Origin: Myxococcus guangdongensis
Lineage (GTDB): Bacteria > Myxococcota > Myxococcia > Myxococcales > Myxococcaceae
Direction: 5' to 3'
DNA: 64,000 nucleotides
Assembly: GCF_024198255.1 (NCBI RefSeq)
Contig: NZ_JAJVKW010000007.1
Location: 248,001 to 312,000, forward strand
Part shown: positions 1 to 8,200 of the stretch, one piece after another
Layout of the letters: every line of letters begins with the position of its first letter
Position numbering within the stretch: the stretch's first letter is position 1
The notes under the pieces: model-generated
The model's input: the letters and a program-made list of their open reading frames with translations, nothing else
Database searches by the model: none
Told to the model about the DNA's origin: nothing
Position numbers and translations under genes: made by a program

Positions 1-2244
1 TTCCTGCTCTACAAGCCCGTGGGCGTGGTGACCACGCTGTCGGACCCCCAGGGGCGGCCGACGGTGGCGAACTACGTGGAGGAGACGGGCAAGCGCCTGT
101 TCCCCGTGGGCCGGCTGGACTACGACGCCGAGGGAGCGCTGCTCTTCACGGATGATGGCGCGCTGGCGCACAAGCTGACGCACCCGAGCTTCCAGGTGCC
201 TCGCACGTATCTGGCGAAGGTGAAGGGTCAGCCCGACGTGCCGACGCTGGAGAAGCTGCGCGGCGGCGTGCGGTTGGAGGACGGCATGGCCACGCCGGTG
301 TCGGTGGGCGTGTTCGAGGCCGCCGAGAAGAACACGTGGCTCAAGATTGTCGTGGCGGAGGGCCGTCCGCACCTCATCAAGCGCCTGTGCGCCGCCGTGG
401 GTCACCCGGTGGTGCGCCTGTTCCGTCCGGCCTACGCGGGTGTCGGCGTGGAGGGCTTGCGTCCGGGTGAGCTGCGGCCGCTGAAGAAGACCGAGGTCGA
501 GCTGCTGAACGAGGTGGCTGACGGGAAGACGTCGCCTCCGTCGGCGGACCTGCGGCTGCCGCCTCGGCGTCATGGTCGCGCGGCGCCGGGCTTCGATGAG
601 TCGGATGAGGACGAGTTGGCCGTGGATGATGAGGCGCCTGTGCGCCGCAAGCCGGCGGCTCGTGCGGAGCGGAAGCCGGCGGGTGAGGGTGGCTCGGGGC
701 TCGCGCGCTTCGGTCGGGACCGCGCGGGTGCGGGTCGTCCTGCGCGCAAGGAGTTCGGGAGCGGGGATGCTCCGCGCTCGCGTGGACCGCGTGCCGAGGG
801 TGGCGCGTCGCGCTTCGGTCGTCCTGCTCGGAAGGAGTGGGGCGAGGGTGCTCGCGGTGAGGGGCGTCCGGCTCGCAAGTCCTTCGGTGGTGACGAGGGG
901 CCTCGTGGCGCTCGGAGCGCCGGAGGCGAGGGGCGTCCTGCGCGCAAGACGTGGGGCGCGGGTGGCGAGGATCGTCCGGCTCGCAAGTCCTTCGGGGCCG
1001 GTGGCGAGGATCGTCCGGCGCGTAGGTCCTTCGGGGCGGGCAGCGAGGATCGCCCGGCTCGCAAGTCCTTCGGTGCCGGTGGCGAGGATCGTCCGGCGCG
1101 TAGGTCCTTCGGCGCTGGTGGCGCTGACCGTCCGGCTCGTAAGTCCTTCGGCGGTGACGAGGGTCGCCCCGCTCGTAAGTCCTTCGGTGGTGACGAGGGT
1201 CGCCCGGCTCGTAAGTCCTTCGGCGGTGACGAGGGTCGTCCGGCCCGTAAGTCCTTCGGCGCGGGCGGTGCGGATCGCCCGGCTCGCAAGTCCTTCGGTG
1301 CCGGTAGCGAGGATCGTCCGGCCCGTAGGTCCTTCGGAGCGGGCAGCGAGGATCGTCCGGCTCGCAAGTCCTTCGGTGCCGGCGGCGAGGATCGTCCGGC
1401 CCGTAGGTCCTTCGGAGCGGGCAGCGAGGATCGTCCGGCTCGCAAGTCCTTCGGTGCCGGCGGCGAGGATCGTCCGGCCCGTAGGTCCTTCGGAGCGGGC
1501 AGCGAGGATCGTCCGGCTCGCAAGTCCTTCGGTGCCGGTAGCGAGGATCGTCCGGCCCGGAAGTCCTTCGGCGCCGGCGGCACGGATCGCCCGGCTCGCA
1601 AGTCCTTTGGCAGTGACGAGGGTCGTCCGGCCCGTAGGTCCTTCGGTGCCGGTAGCGAGGACCGTCCGGCCCGGAAGTCCTTCGGTGCCGGTGGCGAGGA
1701 TCGCCCGGCTCGCAAGTCCTTCGGCGCGGGCAGCGAGGATCGTCCTCGGGGTCCCCGTGGTGCGGGTGGCACGGGCCAGGCCCGGTTCGGTCGTGGCGGG
1801 AGCTCCGATCGCGCGGCCAGCGGCGAAGGCCGTCCTCGCTTCGGCGGGCCTCGGAGCGCGGGTGGCCCGGCGCGTCGTTCGTTCGGCGACAAGGGCGCTC
1901 CGCGCGGCCGCGCCGAGGGACGTCCGTCTCGGGGTCCTCGTGACGCGGAGGGCTCCGGCCCTCGGGGTCGCGGAGGCTTCGGCGCGAAGCCCGGCGGCAG
2001 GGGCCCCAAGGGAGCGGGCGGCGAGGGCAAGGCCTGGACCCCCTACGACGACCGTGGCGCTCCCCGTGAGCGAGTCGTCCGAGGGGGCTCCCGAGGGAGC
2101 GCTCCCGAGGGCGGCCGCAAGTCCGAGGGGTTCCAGGACTGGGGCAAGAAGAAGGAATCCGGCTCCAAGCCCCGCTGGAGCGCTCAGGCTCCCCGCGGCG
2201 GCCGGTCCGGCGCCCCCTCCAAGGGACCTCGCCGACCTCGCTGA
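1..2244 (+). CDS. rluB: RsuA/RluB-type rRNA pseudouridine synthase with long basic repeat tail (5' end outside window)
   Basis: The reading frame is open from base 1, so the gene begins upstream and its N-terminal S4 RNA-binding domain is missing here. The visible part starts with the family motif LYKPVGVVTT, followed by DPQGRPTV and the catalytic motif GRLD, whose Asp is at bases 118-120. The enzyme isomerises a uridine in rRNA; the DP-GRPTV signature resembles RluB more than RsuA, but the subfamily is not certain. The catalytic domain ends near base 540. The remaining ~570 residues are low-complexity, rich in Arg, Gly, Ser, Pro and Asp, and contain 21 tandem units of RPARKSFGAGGED type. Normal family members are about 230-300 residues, so the tail more than doubles the protein. 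Such tails in RNA enzymes usually give extra nonspecific RNA binding. A terminator follows. Confidence 0.9.
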   Translation, partial: FLLYKPVGVVTTLSDPQGRPTVANYVEETGKRLFPVGRLDYDAEGALLFTDDGALAHKLTHPSFQVPRTYLAKVKGQPDVPTLEKLRGGVRLEDGMATPVSVGVFEAAEKNTWLKIVVAEGRPHLIKRLCAAVGHPVVRLFRPAYAGVGVEGLRPGELRPLKKTEVELLNEVADGKTSPPSADLRLPPRRHGRAAPGFDESDEDELAVDDEAPVRRKPAARAERKPAGEGGSGLARFGRDRAGAGRPARKEFGSGDAPRSRGPRAEGGASRFGRPARKEWGEGARGEGRPARKSFGGDEGPRGARSAGGEGRPARKTWGAGGEDRPARKSFGAGGEDRPARRSFGAGSEDRPARKSFGAGGEDRPARRSFGAGGADRPARKSFGGDEGRPARKSFGGDEGRPARKSFGGDEGRPARKSFGAGGADRPARKSFGAGSEDRPARRSFGAGSEDRPARKSFGAGGEDRPARRSFGAGSEDRPARKSFGAGGEDRPARRSFGAGSEDRPARKSFGAGSEDRPARKSFGAGGTDRPARKSFGSDEGRPARRSFGAGSEDRPARKSFGAGGEDRPARKSFGAGSEDRPRGPRGAGGTGQARFGRGGSSDRAASGEGRPRFGGPRSAGGPARRSFGDKGAPRGRAEGRPSRGPRDAEGSGPRGRGGFGAKPGGRGPKGAGGEGKAWTPYDDRGAPRERVVRGGSRGSAPEGGRKSEGFQDWGKKKESGSKPRWSAQAPRGGRSGAPSKGPRRPR
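934..1740 (+). repeat. In-frame minisatellite: 21 tandem 36/39-bp units
   Basis: Twenty-one head-to-tail units encode RPARKSFGAGGED and close variants: 17 units of 39 bp and four of 36 bp in which GAGGED is replaced by GGDEG or SDEG. All variation keeps the frame. Units alternate RPARKS and RPARRS in the middle, giving a 78-bp higher-order repeat that is almost identical over at least three copies (about 1300-1530), a sign of recent duplication. Degenerate copies (RPARKEFG, RPARKEWG) flank the array from about base 740. The periodic composition keeps other frames open on both strands. Confidence 0.93.
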
Positions 2245-2270
2245 GGACCACACGGCGGATTGGGCGACAA

Positions 2271-2302
2271 GGGGGGTGTTGATATAACCCCCCGCGACTT
2301 TT
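2271..2302 (+). terminator. Rho-independent terminator after the pseudouridine synthase gene
   Basis: A perfect 7-bp stem GGGGGGT (2271-2277) / ACCCCCC (2287-2293) with a 9-nt loop is followed after five bases by TTTT (2299-2302). It lies 27 bp after the stop codon and 26 bp before the next start, separating the pseudouridine synthase from the HEAT-repeat lipoprotein gene. Confidence 0.7.
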
Positions 2303-2327
2303 CCACTGTTTCCCTCAGCGGAGACCG

Positions 2328-4448
2328 ATGCGAACCGGCGCACGCCCCTACATCCTCATGCTGGCCCTGGTCCTCGGTTGCAACGGGAGCCGGGACCAGC
2401 TCCTCGCAGACCTCCAGAGTCCTCGACCGGAGGTCCGCGCCCTGGCGGTGAAGAAGCTCGCCGGACAGGGCAATCCCGATGACCTGATTCTCTTCACCCG
2501 CGCGGCCAAGGACCTGGCGTCCATCGTCCGCGCGGAGGCGGCCGTCGCGCTCGGAGAGAGTCAGGATCCTCGCGTCGTCGACCTGCTGGGCGAGCTGCTC
2601 GAGGACTCCGACGAGGAGGTCCAGGGCCGCGCGGCCATGGCGCTCTCCAAGGTGCGCAACGACAAGGCCAAGGCCTACCTCACGCTCCAGTACGGGCGCC
2701 GGGGCCGCACCACCCGCCAGGTCATCGTCCAGGCCCTCAAGAACGCCAACGTGCCGGGCGCCATGGCGGAAGTCGTGGCCGCCGAGGCCAAGGGCCAGTG
2801 GGACCGCAACCTCCTCACGCTCACCGAGGGCGAGCTCCCCGAGCGCGTCGGCGCCGCCGAGGAGCTGGGCAAGAGCGGTCGCCCCGAGGCCGTGAACCGG
2901 CTCCTGCCCCTGGTCCGCGACAGCCAGGTCATCCTCGCCGCCGCCGCCGTGCGTGGCCTGGGCGACGCGGGCGACAAGCGGGCCGTGGGCGACATCGCGC
3001 TGCTGCTCGACGAGAGTTTCCCGGAGCTGCGCGAGTCCGCCATCATCGCGCTGAGCAAGCTGCAGGATCCCGCCGCCGCGCTCCGCCTCCAGGCCGTGGC
3101 CGTGGAGAAGAGCGCGGTGAGCCCGCTGGCCATCGACGCCATCCTGTCCTTCCCGCGCACGCCGGAGACCGACACCGCGCTGTGCGCCGTCGCGCTCGAT
3201 GGGGCCCCGTCGGACGCGCTCGCGGCGGCCCTGGCGATGCGCACCCGGGGCGGCTGTCCGTTGGATCCCATCGGCGAGCGACTGGCGCGTCCCGCCACCG
3301 CCGCGAGCGGGCTCCAGGCCGTGGCTGGGCTCGGCCCCGCGGCCCAGCCGCTGCTCGCGAAGGTGACGCCGTGGCTCAACCAGAACGACGCCACGCTGCG
3401 CATGCTCGCGGTGGACGCCGTGGCCGGAGTGGGGGACGCGTCTGTCATTCCCCAGCTCCAGAAGCTCTACGAGCAGGAGGCGAAGGGGCTCGAGGCGCTG
3501 CGCGCGGACTGGGTCCCCCAGAAGCTCCCCGAGACGTACGGCGCGGGGTTCGACCCTTCGGCCACGACGTCGCCCCATGTCACGGGCGCGCCGCATGACG
3601 AGCGCGCCTCCCGCCATGCCTCGCTCTTCGAGCGCGTGAAGGCGCTCAACGCGCAGCGGGCCAAGGACGCGGGGCGCACCGTGGTCAAGCCGCGCGTGCC
3701 CAGCGAGCTGTTCGACGACGTGGAGGCCGAGCGGCTCGTTCCGCTGGCGACGCTGATTCGCGCGCTGGGGACCCTGCGCGCGCCGGGGGCGCTGGAGCTG
3801 CTCAAGGGCTACAGCCAGGACCCCAGCATCCCCCTGCGCACCGCGGCGCTCGTGGGCTTGACGCGCCTGGGCGCAGAGGGCGTGGCCGTGGCTCGCGAGG
3901 GAATCTTCGAGCCCGAGCGGGACCTCCAGAAGACGCTCGCGCAGGCGCTGGCCGAGTCGGGCGAGGCGGGGCAGGTGGCCTTGTTGGAGGCGCTGCCGAA
4001 GATGGGCGGCGAGAAGCTGCTGGTGCTGGACGCGCTGTCGAAGGGACCCGGGGTGCCGGCGTCGGCGTCGCCGGTGCTCCAGGGCGTGGTGAAGGAGGGT
4101 GGGCCGGAGGCGGCGCTCGCGGCGGTGGTGCTCGCGCGCATCCAGGCGAAGGACGCGGTGCCCACGCTCGTCAAGGCGCTCGACGAGACGAACAGCGTGG
4201 CGCGGCGCGACGTGCTGCTGGCGCTCGGGACGCTCGGGGATGTGCAGGCGGCCGACGTGGTGGCGCGGGACTTGTTCCACGACCTGCCGGAGATTCGCGC
4301 GGCGGCGGCCACGTCGCTCAAGCGCATGGGCGCGACGACACACTCCGAGTTCCTCGATGCGCTCAAGAGCGACTACTTCCGGACCGTGCGTGACGCGGCG
4401 GGCGCGGCGCTGGCGAAGGGGGGCACGGCTTCGGAGGGGGCTCGGTAA
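2328..4448 (+). CDS. HEAT-repeat lipoprotein
   Basis: A 706-residue protein with a short lipoprotein signal peptide: hydrophobic YILMLALVL followed by lipobox VLGC, so Cys at about residue 18 is probably lipidated. Almost all of the rest is alpha-helical repeats of HEAT/PBS-lyase type: ~30-residue units with patterns such as VRALAVKKLAGQG, VRAEAAVALGES and VARRDVLLALGTLGD, spread from residue 25 to the C-terminus. These repeats form a solenoid for protein binding. No catalytic motif is seen. It is a membrane-tethered scaffold whose partner is unknown. Its stop overlaps the start of the next gene (TAATG), so it is probably co-translated with the cyclic-nucleotide-domain protein. Confidence 0.85.
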   Translation: MRTGARPYILMLALVLGCNGSRDQLLADLQSPRPEVRALAVKKLAGQGNPDDLILFTRAAKDLASIVRAEAAVALGESQDPRVVDLLGELLEDSDEEVQGRAAMALSKVRNDKAKAYLTLQYGRRGRTTRQVIVQALKNANVPGAMAEVVAAEAKGQWDRNLLTLTEGELPERVGAAEELGKSGRPEAVNRLLPLVRDSQVILAAAAVRGLGDAGDKRAVGDIALLLDESFPELRESAIIALSKLQDPAAALRLQAVAVEKSAVSPLAIDAILSFPRTPETDTALCAVALDGAPSDALAAALAMRTRGGCPLDPIGERLARPATAASGLQAVAGLGPAAQPLLAKVTPWLNQNDATLRMLAVDAVAGVGDASVIPQLQKLYEQEAKGLEALRADWVPQKLPETYGAGFDPSATTSPHVTGAPHDERASRHASLFERVKALNAQRAKDAGRTVVKPRVPSELFDDVEAERLVPLATLIRALGTLRAPGALELLKGYSQDPSIPLRTAALVGLTRLGAEGVAVAREGIFEPERDLQKTLAQALAESGEAGQVALLEALPKMGGEKLLVLDALSKGPGVPASASPVLQGVVKEGGPEAALAAVVLARIQAKDAVPTLVKALDETNSVARRDVLLALGTLGDVQAADVVARDLFHDLPEIRAAAATSLKRMGATTHSEFLDALKSDYFRTVRDAAGAALAKGGTASEGAR

Positions 4449-6505
4449 TGGAAGCACGCAAGCTCAAGGACAGCGCCGCCGCGGCCTTCACCAAGGGGCG
4501 CTTCTCCAAGGCCGCCGAGCTGTACGAGGACTTCTGCAAGCTCGACCCGAAGGACCACCAGTCGCGCCTGCGAATGGGGGATGCCTGGGCCAAGGCGGGT
4601 GAGCGCGAGCGCGCCGTCGCCGCGTACCAGTCCGCCGCGGAGGGCTTCGCGAAGGAGGGCTTCCTCCCGCGCGCCATCGCCGCGAGCAAGCTCATCCTCG
4701 AGCTGGACCCGAGCCACCAGGGCGTCCAGCAGATGCTGGCGAACCTCTACGCGCGACGCGGCACGCCCGTGGGCGCCCGGGCTCGCGGGCCCATGGGCAG
4801 CGCGCTCTCCGCGCCGCCTCCGCCCGAGCGTCCCGTGCCTGCGCCCCAACCCGTGTCGGGCGACGCATCGGACGAGCTCGAGCTCTCCGTCGAGACGGCC
4901 TCCAGCTCCGAGGAGGTCGTCGTCCATTCCGTGAGCGTGGGGCAGGAAGCCGAGCCCACCCCTCACGAGGATGAGGCACCGTCCTCCCAGGCGGTGGTCG
5001 AGCCGTCGAGCACCGGCCTGTCCGAAGCGGGTCTCGCCCCCACGAGCACCGTCGCCGTGGCACAGCCTTCGAGCGGGCCACACTTCGAGGTCACCGCCGC
5101 GAGCGAAGCACCGTCGTCCTCCGCGAGCGCCGCCTCCGACGATGAGGGCTTCGACGTCGTGGTGGGCGAGTTCGAGCCGGGCGCGCCTCCCTCCGCGGGA
5201 GCGACGAGCCGATTGCCTCCAGGTCTCGCGCCGCGCGCCACGCAGCGAATCACTCCACCCACGTCCCCCGTGCCCGCGCCGAAGTCCCCCGTGAGCGGGA
5301 AGTGGAAGGCGCTGTCCTCGCCCATCGGGGATGCACAGGCGCTGGAGCCGGGCCTCCCGCCGACGCCCACGGTCATCGACCCGCCCTCGGCGCCTCCGGG
5401 TCTGCGCCCTCGGCGCACGGACGTCACGCCCCCCGCGGGTGCCACGGCCGTTCCGTTCCGAGAGGTGTCTCGCGAGCTGGGCGCATCGCTGCGCGCGGTG
5501 ATGCCGCGCCCCTCGTCCTTCACCGAGCTGGAGCTCGAAGCGGACTCCCTCCTGCACGCGGTGGAGCTCGCCGCCCAGGCGGGCCTGAATCAGCGCTCCG
5601 AGAGCACCTCCATCAGCGAAGAGGAGGAGGTCTTCAGCCTCACCGAGGAGGTCATCACCGACGCGCCCTCACTGGACGCGCTGCCGACCATCCCGCTGTT
5701 CTCGGACCTTCCTCGGGACGCCTTCATCGAGCTGTTCGAGCGCTGCCCGCTGCGACGCTTCAGCGCGGGTGAGCGCATCATCGAGCAGGGCAGCCACGGC
5801 GACGCCTTCTACGTCATCTGCGAGGGTCAGGCCCGCGTCTTCCGGATGGACGCGGAGCGCCGCGTGGAGCTCGCCGTGCTCGAGGGCGGCGCGTTCTTCG
5901 GCGAGATGGCCATCCTCTCCGGTGCTCCGCGCACGGCCTCCGTCGAGGCCGCCTCCGAGGACACTCAGCTGCTGGAGATCTCCGCGCCCGTCCTGGCCTC
6001 GCTCTCCCGGAGCCATCCACAGGTGGCCGCGGCCCTGAAGAAGTTCGTGCGTCAGCGCCTGCTCACCAACGTGATGAACACCTCCGCGCTCTTCCGTCCC
6101 TTCAACCGGAAGGACCGGCGCACGCTGGTGGAGCGCTTCCGCGCCCGCGACGTCGAGCGCGGTGACGTCATCATCCGCGACGGAGACCAGACGGACGGGC
6201 TCTACGTCCTGCTCTCGGGCGAGGTGGAGGTGCACAAGGACGGGCACCTGCTCACGCGACTGAAGGAGGGAGACCTGTTCGGCGAAATCTCCCTGCTCCA
6301 GAAGACGCCCGCCACGGCCACCGTGACGGCGGGGCGTCACACCACGCTCCTGCGACTGCCCCGCGCCGACTTCGACGCGCTCATCTCCAGCCACCCTCAA
6401 ATCCTGGTGCTCATCTCGGAGCTGAGCGACGAGCGCCTTCGCCGCACGGAGCAGGTGCTCGGCATGGAGGCCCTGGACGGCGACGAGGACCTCATCCTCG
6501 TCTGA
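4448..6505 (+). CDS. TPR protein with two cyclic-nucleotide-binding domains
   Basis: 685 residues. The N-terminus (about 1-95) looks like two to three TPR helices pairs (AAAFTKGRFSKAAELYEDF, then AVAAYQSAAEGFAKEG). Residues ~100-415 are a Pro/Ser/Glu-rich, probably disordered linker. Two CNB (cNMP-binding) folds follow, at about 415-540 and 545-665. The first phosphate-binding cassette is FGEMAILSGAPRTASV, with the usual Arg. The second, FGEISLLQKTPATATV, has Ala in the Arg position, so it may not bind a nucleotide. No DNA-binding HTH, kinase or channel domain is present, so it is not a CRP-type regulator; an adaptor role is inferred. The start overlaps the upstream stop by one base. Confidence 0.85.
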   Translation: MEARKLKDSAAAAFTKGRFSKAAELYEDFCKLDPKDHQSRLRMGDAWAKAGERERAVAAYQSAAEGFAKEGFLPRAIAASKLILELDPSHQGVQQMLANLYARRGTPVGARARGPMGSALSAPPPPERPVPAPQPVSGDASDELELSVETASSSEEVVVHSVSVGQEAEPTPHEDEAPSSQAVVEPSSTGLSEAGLAPTSTVAVAQPSSGPHFEVTAASEAPSSSASAASDDEGFDVVVGEFEPGAPPSAGATSRLPPGLAPRATQRITPPTSPVPAPKSPVSGKWKALSSPIGDAQALEPGLPPTPTVIDPPSAPPGLRPRRTDVTPPAGATAVPFREVSRELGASLRAVMPRPSSFTELELEADSLLHAVELAAQAGLNQRSESTSISEEEEVFSLTEEVITDAPSLDALPTIPLFSDLPRDAFIELFERCPLRRFSAGERIIEQGSHGDAFYVICEGQARVFRMDAERRVELAVLEGGAFFGEMAILSGAPRTASVEAASEDTQLLEISAPVLASLSRSHPQVAAALKKFVRQRLLTNVMNTSALFRPFNRKDRRTLVERFRARDVERGDVIIRDGDQTDGLYVLLSGEVEVHKDGHLLTRLKEGDLFGEISLLQKTPATATVTAGRHTTLLRLPRADFDALISSHPQILVLISELSDERLRRTEQVLGMEALDGDEDLILV

Positions 6506-6520
6506 ACCGGGCCTCGGGCC

Positions 6521-7288
6521 TCAGCGCACCTTCGCGAGGTAGTCGTCGCGGGTGACGAGGCCCCGCGTCTCCAGCAGCTCCAGCATGGCGCGCAGCGAGC
6601 GCGCCTGCTGCGCCACCATGCGCTCCAGGTCCGTCACCTTCTGGGTGAGGGCCTCCACCTGCTGCGTCAGCTCGCCCTCGCGGACGGACGACGGGCCTGA
6701 CGGGCGCGGGGCGGACATCATCTCCACGGCCAGCTCGGACGGAGGCGCCAGCTCGAAGGTCTGCTCGTCCATTCCGAACGCCAGCGGCGACGCCGTCGTG
6801 GAGGTGATCTCCCCATGGTAGTGGCGGCGGATGGCCCGCTCGATGGACGAGGCCGCGGCCACCACCACCTGGAGCCGCTGGCCCGTGTGGAACGCCAGCT
6901 CCTGGAGTGACTCCACGTTCGTCGGGTCCGAGGTGGCCACCGTGAGCAGCTTGCTCGAGGGCTCGAAGGCGGTGGGGAACACCGTGTAGCGCTCGGCGAT
7001 GTCCACGCGCAGCGCCTGCATCGCGGGGGCGGACGGCGTCACGGCATCCAGGTCCACCGTGGGGATGGAGAGCTGGCGCGACAGGGCATGCACCATGGAG
7101 CTCTCGTCCACGAAGCGCATCTGCACCAGCGTGAGGCCCAGGCGGCCTCCCCACTTGCGTTGCTCGGCGAGCGCGGAGCGAAGCTGGGTCTCGGTCAGGA
7201 GGCCCGCATCCATGAGGATTTCCCCGAGCCGGCGCTTTCGGCCGGGGGGAGGGGGTGCCACGGAGGAAGGATTCACGCGCGGGAGCAT
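6521..7288 (-). CDS. Stand-alone MshEN-domain protein (predicted c-di-GMP receptor)
   Basis: 255 residues. Residues 20-43 and 49-72 form two consecutive 24-residue MshEN motifs, RLGEILMDAGLL...L...L..Q and RLGLTLVQMRFV...M...L..Q, separated by five residues. This is the signature of the N-terminal domain of GspE/PilB/MshE ATPases, which binds c-di-GMP in MshE. The first copy fits the consensus closely; the second has Arg for the central Gly and Met for one Leu. The domain continues to about residue 150 (LTVATSDPTN motif). There is no ATPase domain. The C-terminus is a coiled coil (about 205-240) ending in a RGLVTRDDYLAKVR helix. The ATG at 7288 has no obvious Shine-Dalgarno sequence, so the start is uncertain. 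Confidence 0.82.
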   Translation of the reverse strand: MLPRVNPSSVAPPPPGRKRRLGEILMDAGLLTETQLRSALAEQRKWGGRLGLTLVQMRFVDESSMVHALSRQLSIPTVDLDAVTPSAPAMQALRVDIAERYTVFPTAFEPSSKLLTVATSDPTNVESLQELAFHTGQRLQVVVAAASSIERAIRRHYHGEITSTTASPLAFGMDEQTFELAPPSELAVEMMSAPRPSGPSSVREGELTQQVEALTQKVTDLERMVAQQARSLRAMLELLETRGLVTRDDYLAKVR

Positions 7289-7374
7289 ACCAGCGGACGG
7301 CTCGGAGGGAGGGCAGGGAGGCGCCAGGGGCCCGGAAGCGGCGGGCCGCCCCGCAATGGGGTAAGTCTCAGGCC

Positions 7375-8199
7375 ATGACGCGAAGCCTTCTTTCGTTTCT
7401 CGCGCTGGCGCTCTGCGCCGGCTGTGCGTCGCAGCGGCTCGCCGGCGCCGACCTGGACCGCGTGCGCCGCCCCGCCTTCATCTCCCGCATCGAGGACGGC
7501 GCGGGACCTCGCAGCTTCGTATTCCGCGAAGACTCCGCGTACGGCGACAAGCTCAAGAAGTTGGAGCCCGTGGAGGCGGACCGGCGGCTCACCGTGAAGC
7601 TCCAGCAGGCGGTGACGCGCTTCGAGATTTCGGAGCGGCTGCGCGTCAACACGCTCACGCAGCTGCCACGCGAGGCCCCGTGGACGTACACGGTGGACCC
7701 GGCGCGCGTGGCCTCCGTGCTGGAGAGCTTCCTGGTGGAGGAGGTCCCCGCGAACGCGCCCGACTACGACCTGGTGACGCCGCTGGGCGCGGACACCATC
7801 GTCGAGTTCGTCGTGCAGGAGTACGGCATGCGCAGCAAGAAGGGCCACGCGGGCGCCTTCCTGCGCGGCTACGGCCGGATGTTCACCCTGGATGGGCGCT
7901 CGGAGGTGTGGCGCCACCCGTTCGAGGTGGACCAGGTGGAGTCCGGCGCGGAGCACCTGGACCCGTTCAAGGTGGGGAAGAACCCGGACCTGTTCCGCCA
8001 GGCGCTCACCACGCTGCTGGACCAGGTGGCGCTCGAGTTCGTGAAGGACCTCACGCCCAAGGACCGTCGTGGCGGCCCCACGGTGGCGGCGCCTCCCGGC
8101 CCCTCCGCTCCCGACGCCGTCACGCCCACCTTCGCCGAGCCGCCCAGGCAGCCCGAGCAGGAGCTGCCGCCGGGCGAGCTGCCGGACCCGGACCCCTGA
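7375..8199 (+). CDS. Uncharacterised lipoprotein
   Basis: 274 residues with the signal peptide SLLSFLALALCAGC; the lipobox LCAGC predicts lipidation at Cys 16. The frame is open further upstream to 7255, but this ATG places the lipobox properly. The mature protein has no motif I recognise: a mixed alpha/beta region, a YGMRSKKGHAG stretch near the middle, and a Pro-rich acidic tail (PGELPDPDP). Spacing to the divergent MshEN gene is 86 bp, so the two probably share a promoter region. It converges with the transporter gene, with one base between the stops. Confidence 0.8.
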   Translation: MTRSLLSFLALALCAGCASQRLAGADLDRVRRPAFISRIEDGAGPRSFVFREDSAYGDKLKKLEPVEADRRLTVKLQQAVTRFEISERLRVNTLTQLPREAPWTYTVDPARVASVLESFLVEEVPANAPDYDLVTPLGADTIVEFVVQEYGMRSKKGHAGAFLRGYGRMFTLDGRSEVWRHPFEVDQVESGAEHLDPFKVGKNPDLFRQALTTLLDQVALEFVKDLTPKDRRGGPTVAAPPGPSAPDAVTPTFAEPPRQPEQELPPGELPDPDP

Positions 8200-8200
8200 T

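Noticed and set aside
934..1740. CRISPR-like regular repeats
   Set aside because: Units are contiguous without spacers and preserve a reading frame; it is a coding minisatellite.
377..2251. Long open frames in other frames and on the opposite strand across the repeat array
   Set aside because: They exist because the 36/39-bp repeat has no stop codon in other frames; composition is Arg/His/Pro or Ser/Pro repeats and the plus-strand frame has the pseudouridine synthase motifs.
2184..4457. 757-codon open frame on the minus strand opposite the HEAT protein
   Set aside because: Typical high-GC shadow frame with Arg/His/Glu-rich composition, while the plus strand has a lipobox and regular HEAT units.
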